Source of the DNA: Pseudomonadota bacterium
Lineage (GTDB): Bacteria; Pseudomonadota; Gammaproteobacteria; Burkholderiales; SG8-39
Length of the DNA stretch: 8,293 nucleotides
Direction of reading: 5' to 3'
NCBI GenBank assembly: GCA_021848555.1
Contig: JAJZUN010000099.1
Coordinates: 1-8,293 of the forward strand
This document shows positions 7,552 to 8,293 of this stretch, piece by piece. The position numbers and the translations under genes were made by a program. The notes under the pieces were generated by a model, which was not told where the DNA came from, did not search any database, and saw nothing but the letters and a program-made list of their open reading frames with translations. Numbering within the stretch: the stretch's first letter is position 1; every line of letters starts with the position of its first letter.

Positions 7552-8293
7552 ATGACTCATCCTTATCCCTGGCAGCGCTTCTACGGCAAGGTGCCGCACA
7601 GTCTCAGTTATCCGGCGATCACTCTGTACCAGGCGGTCGCGGCGACAGCCGCGCGCGTGCCCGAGTCCGTCGCCTGGGATTTCCTCGACACCACCTCGAA
7701 CTACCGCGACTTCCTCGCCGCCATAGACCGATGTGCCGACGCGCTTGCCGCGCTCGGCGTAGCCAGGGGCGAGCGCATCCTGATCTCGATGCCGACTTCG
7801 CCCCAGGGCGTGATCGCGTTCTACGCGGCGAACAAGCTCGGCGCCGTGCCGGCGCTGATCCACCCGCTGTCCACCGCGCCGGAAATCGAGCATTACCTCA
7901 ATGCCAGCCGCGCGCGCATCGCGCTCACATTGGACGCGTTCTACGATCGCTTTGCCGGCATCAAGCCGAAGCTGCCGCTCGAGACCCTGATTCTCGCGCG
8001 CATTCCAGACTATCTGTTGCCGCTGAAGAAATTCGGTTTTTGGCTTACCAAGGGGCGCAACATCCCCGCGGTGCCTGCCGATGCGCGCGTGCGCTGGTGG
8101 TCCGATCTCCTGGCGGGCCCGCACCCGGCCGCCGCGGCCGGCACTGCTGGCACGGATGACCCGGCGGCCATCCTGTTCTCCGGTGGCACCACCGGCCTGC
8201 CCAAGGGCATCCTGCTGTCGAACCGCAATTTCATCGCCGAAGGCATGCAGGCGGCGGCCTGGGGCGAAATGGCGCAGGGCCATTCGATACTCG
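7552..8293 (+). CDS. AMP-forming acyl-CoA synthetase (AMP-dependent ligase family), N-terminal 247 codons, cut by window edge
   Basis: This is an ANL-superfamily adenylating enzyme, probably a fatty-acid or related acyl-CoA synthetase. ATG 7552 opens a frame beginning MTHPYPWQRFYGKVPHSLSY that continues without a stop to the last base. Visible are ITLYQAVAATAARVPESVAWDF (a usual N-terminal block), a GVARGERILISMPTSPQGVIAFYAANKLGAVPALIHPLS segment (69-107) and the ATP-binding P-loop AILFSGGTTGLPKGILLSNRN (206-226). The catalytic C-terminal part lies outside the window. The ribosome site is weak (GGA five bases upstream). It diverges from the SulP gene across a 153-base gap. It is not a copy of the ligase at 1830: the two share only family motifs. 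The substrate is unknown. Confidence 0.9.
   Translation, partial: MTHPYPWQRFYGKVPHSLSYPAITLYQAVAATAARVPESVAWDFLDTTSNYRDFLAAIDRCADALAALGVARGERILISMPTSPQGVIAFYAANKLGAVPALIHPLSTAPEIEHYLNASRARIALTLDAFYDRFAGIKPKLPLETLILARIPDYLLPLKKFGFWLTKGRNIPAVPADARVRWWSDLLAGPHPAAAAGTAGTDDPAAILFSGGTTGLPKGILLSNRNFIAEGMQAAAWGEMAQGHSIL

Noticed and set aside
7515..8159. 214-codon plus-strand open frame
   Set aside because: It is a wrong-frame reading of the acyl-CoA synthetase, whose real frame begins at 7552 and runs off the window.
7399..8283. Open N-terminal extension of the SulP frame by 295 codons
   Set aside because: It is antisense to the acyl-CoA synthetase and has no motifs; GTG 7398 with AGGA upstream starts directly before the SulP domain.

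Overview
The window is GC-rich, densely coding bacterial DNA. The protein families and the mix of ATG, GTG and TTG starts fit a heterotrophic beta- or gammaproteobacterium. A betaproteobacterium is my best guess, but no rRNA or marker gene is present to settle it. There are seven protein genes, two of them cut by the window edges, in four transcription blocks. No tRNA, rRNA, CRISPR array, insertion sequence or phage gene was seen.

Left block (minus strand, 1-1587): a periplasmic solute-binding protein of the branched-chain amino acid/amide type, followed downstream by the first 64 codons of a LivH-type permease. These are the start of a liv-type ABC importer operon that continues beyond base 1. 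A hairpin lies between the two genes and another sits in the leader of the binding-protein gene.

Central block (plus strand, 1830-5138): three tightly packed genes. They encode an AlkK-like medium-chain acyl-CoA ligase, a crotonase-fold protein whose active site looks like an enoyl-CoA isomerase rather than a hydratase, and an epoxide-hydrolase-type alpha/beta hydrolase. The first two overlap by one base (TGATG); the third probably starts at a TTG ten bases after the second ends. Together they suggest uptake, activation and beta-oxidation-style processing of an organic acid, possibly unsaturated or epoxidised.

Right block: a minus-strand SulP anion transporter fused to a STAS domain and a cyclic-nucleotide-binding domain (739 aa, GTG start at 7398), diverging from a second AMP-forming acyl-CoA synthetase that runs off the right edge. 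This last gene has no stop in the window and begins at ATG 7552.

The most notable signal is regulatory. Both divergent intergenic regions (1588-1829 and 7399-7551) carry a TTGAC-N4-(A/G)TCAA site of the FNR/FixK/DNR type: TTGACCGAGATCAA at 1729-1742, and a perfect 16-bp palindrome centred on TTGACGGCCGTCAA at 7492-7507. Both overlap predicted -35 elements. I infer that one oxygen- or redox-responsive CRP/FNR-family regulator could control the importer, the acyl-CoA pathway and the SulP transporter. I did not find a previously undescribed multi-gene system; the gene families are known ones, and the interest lies in control sites, active-site residues and context.
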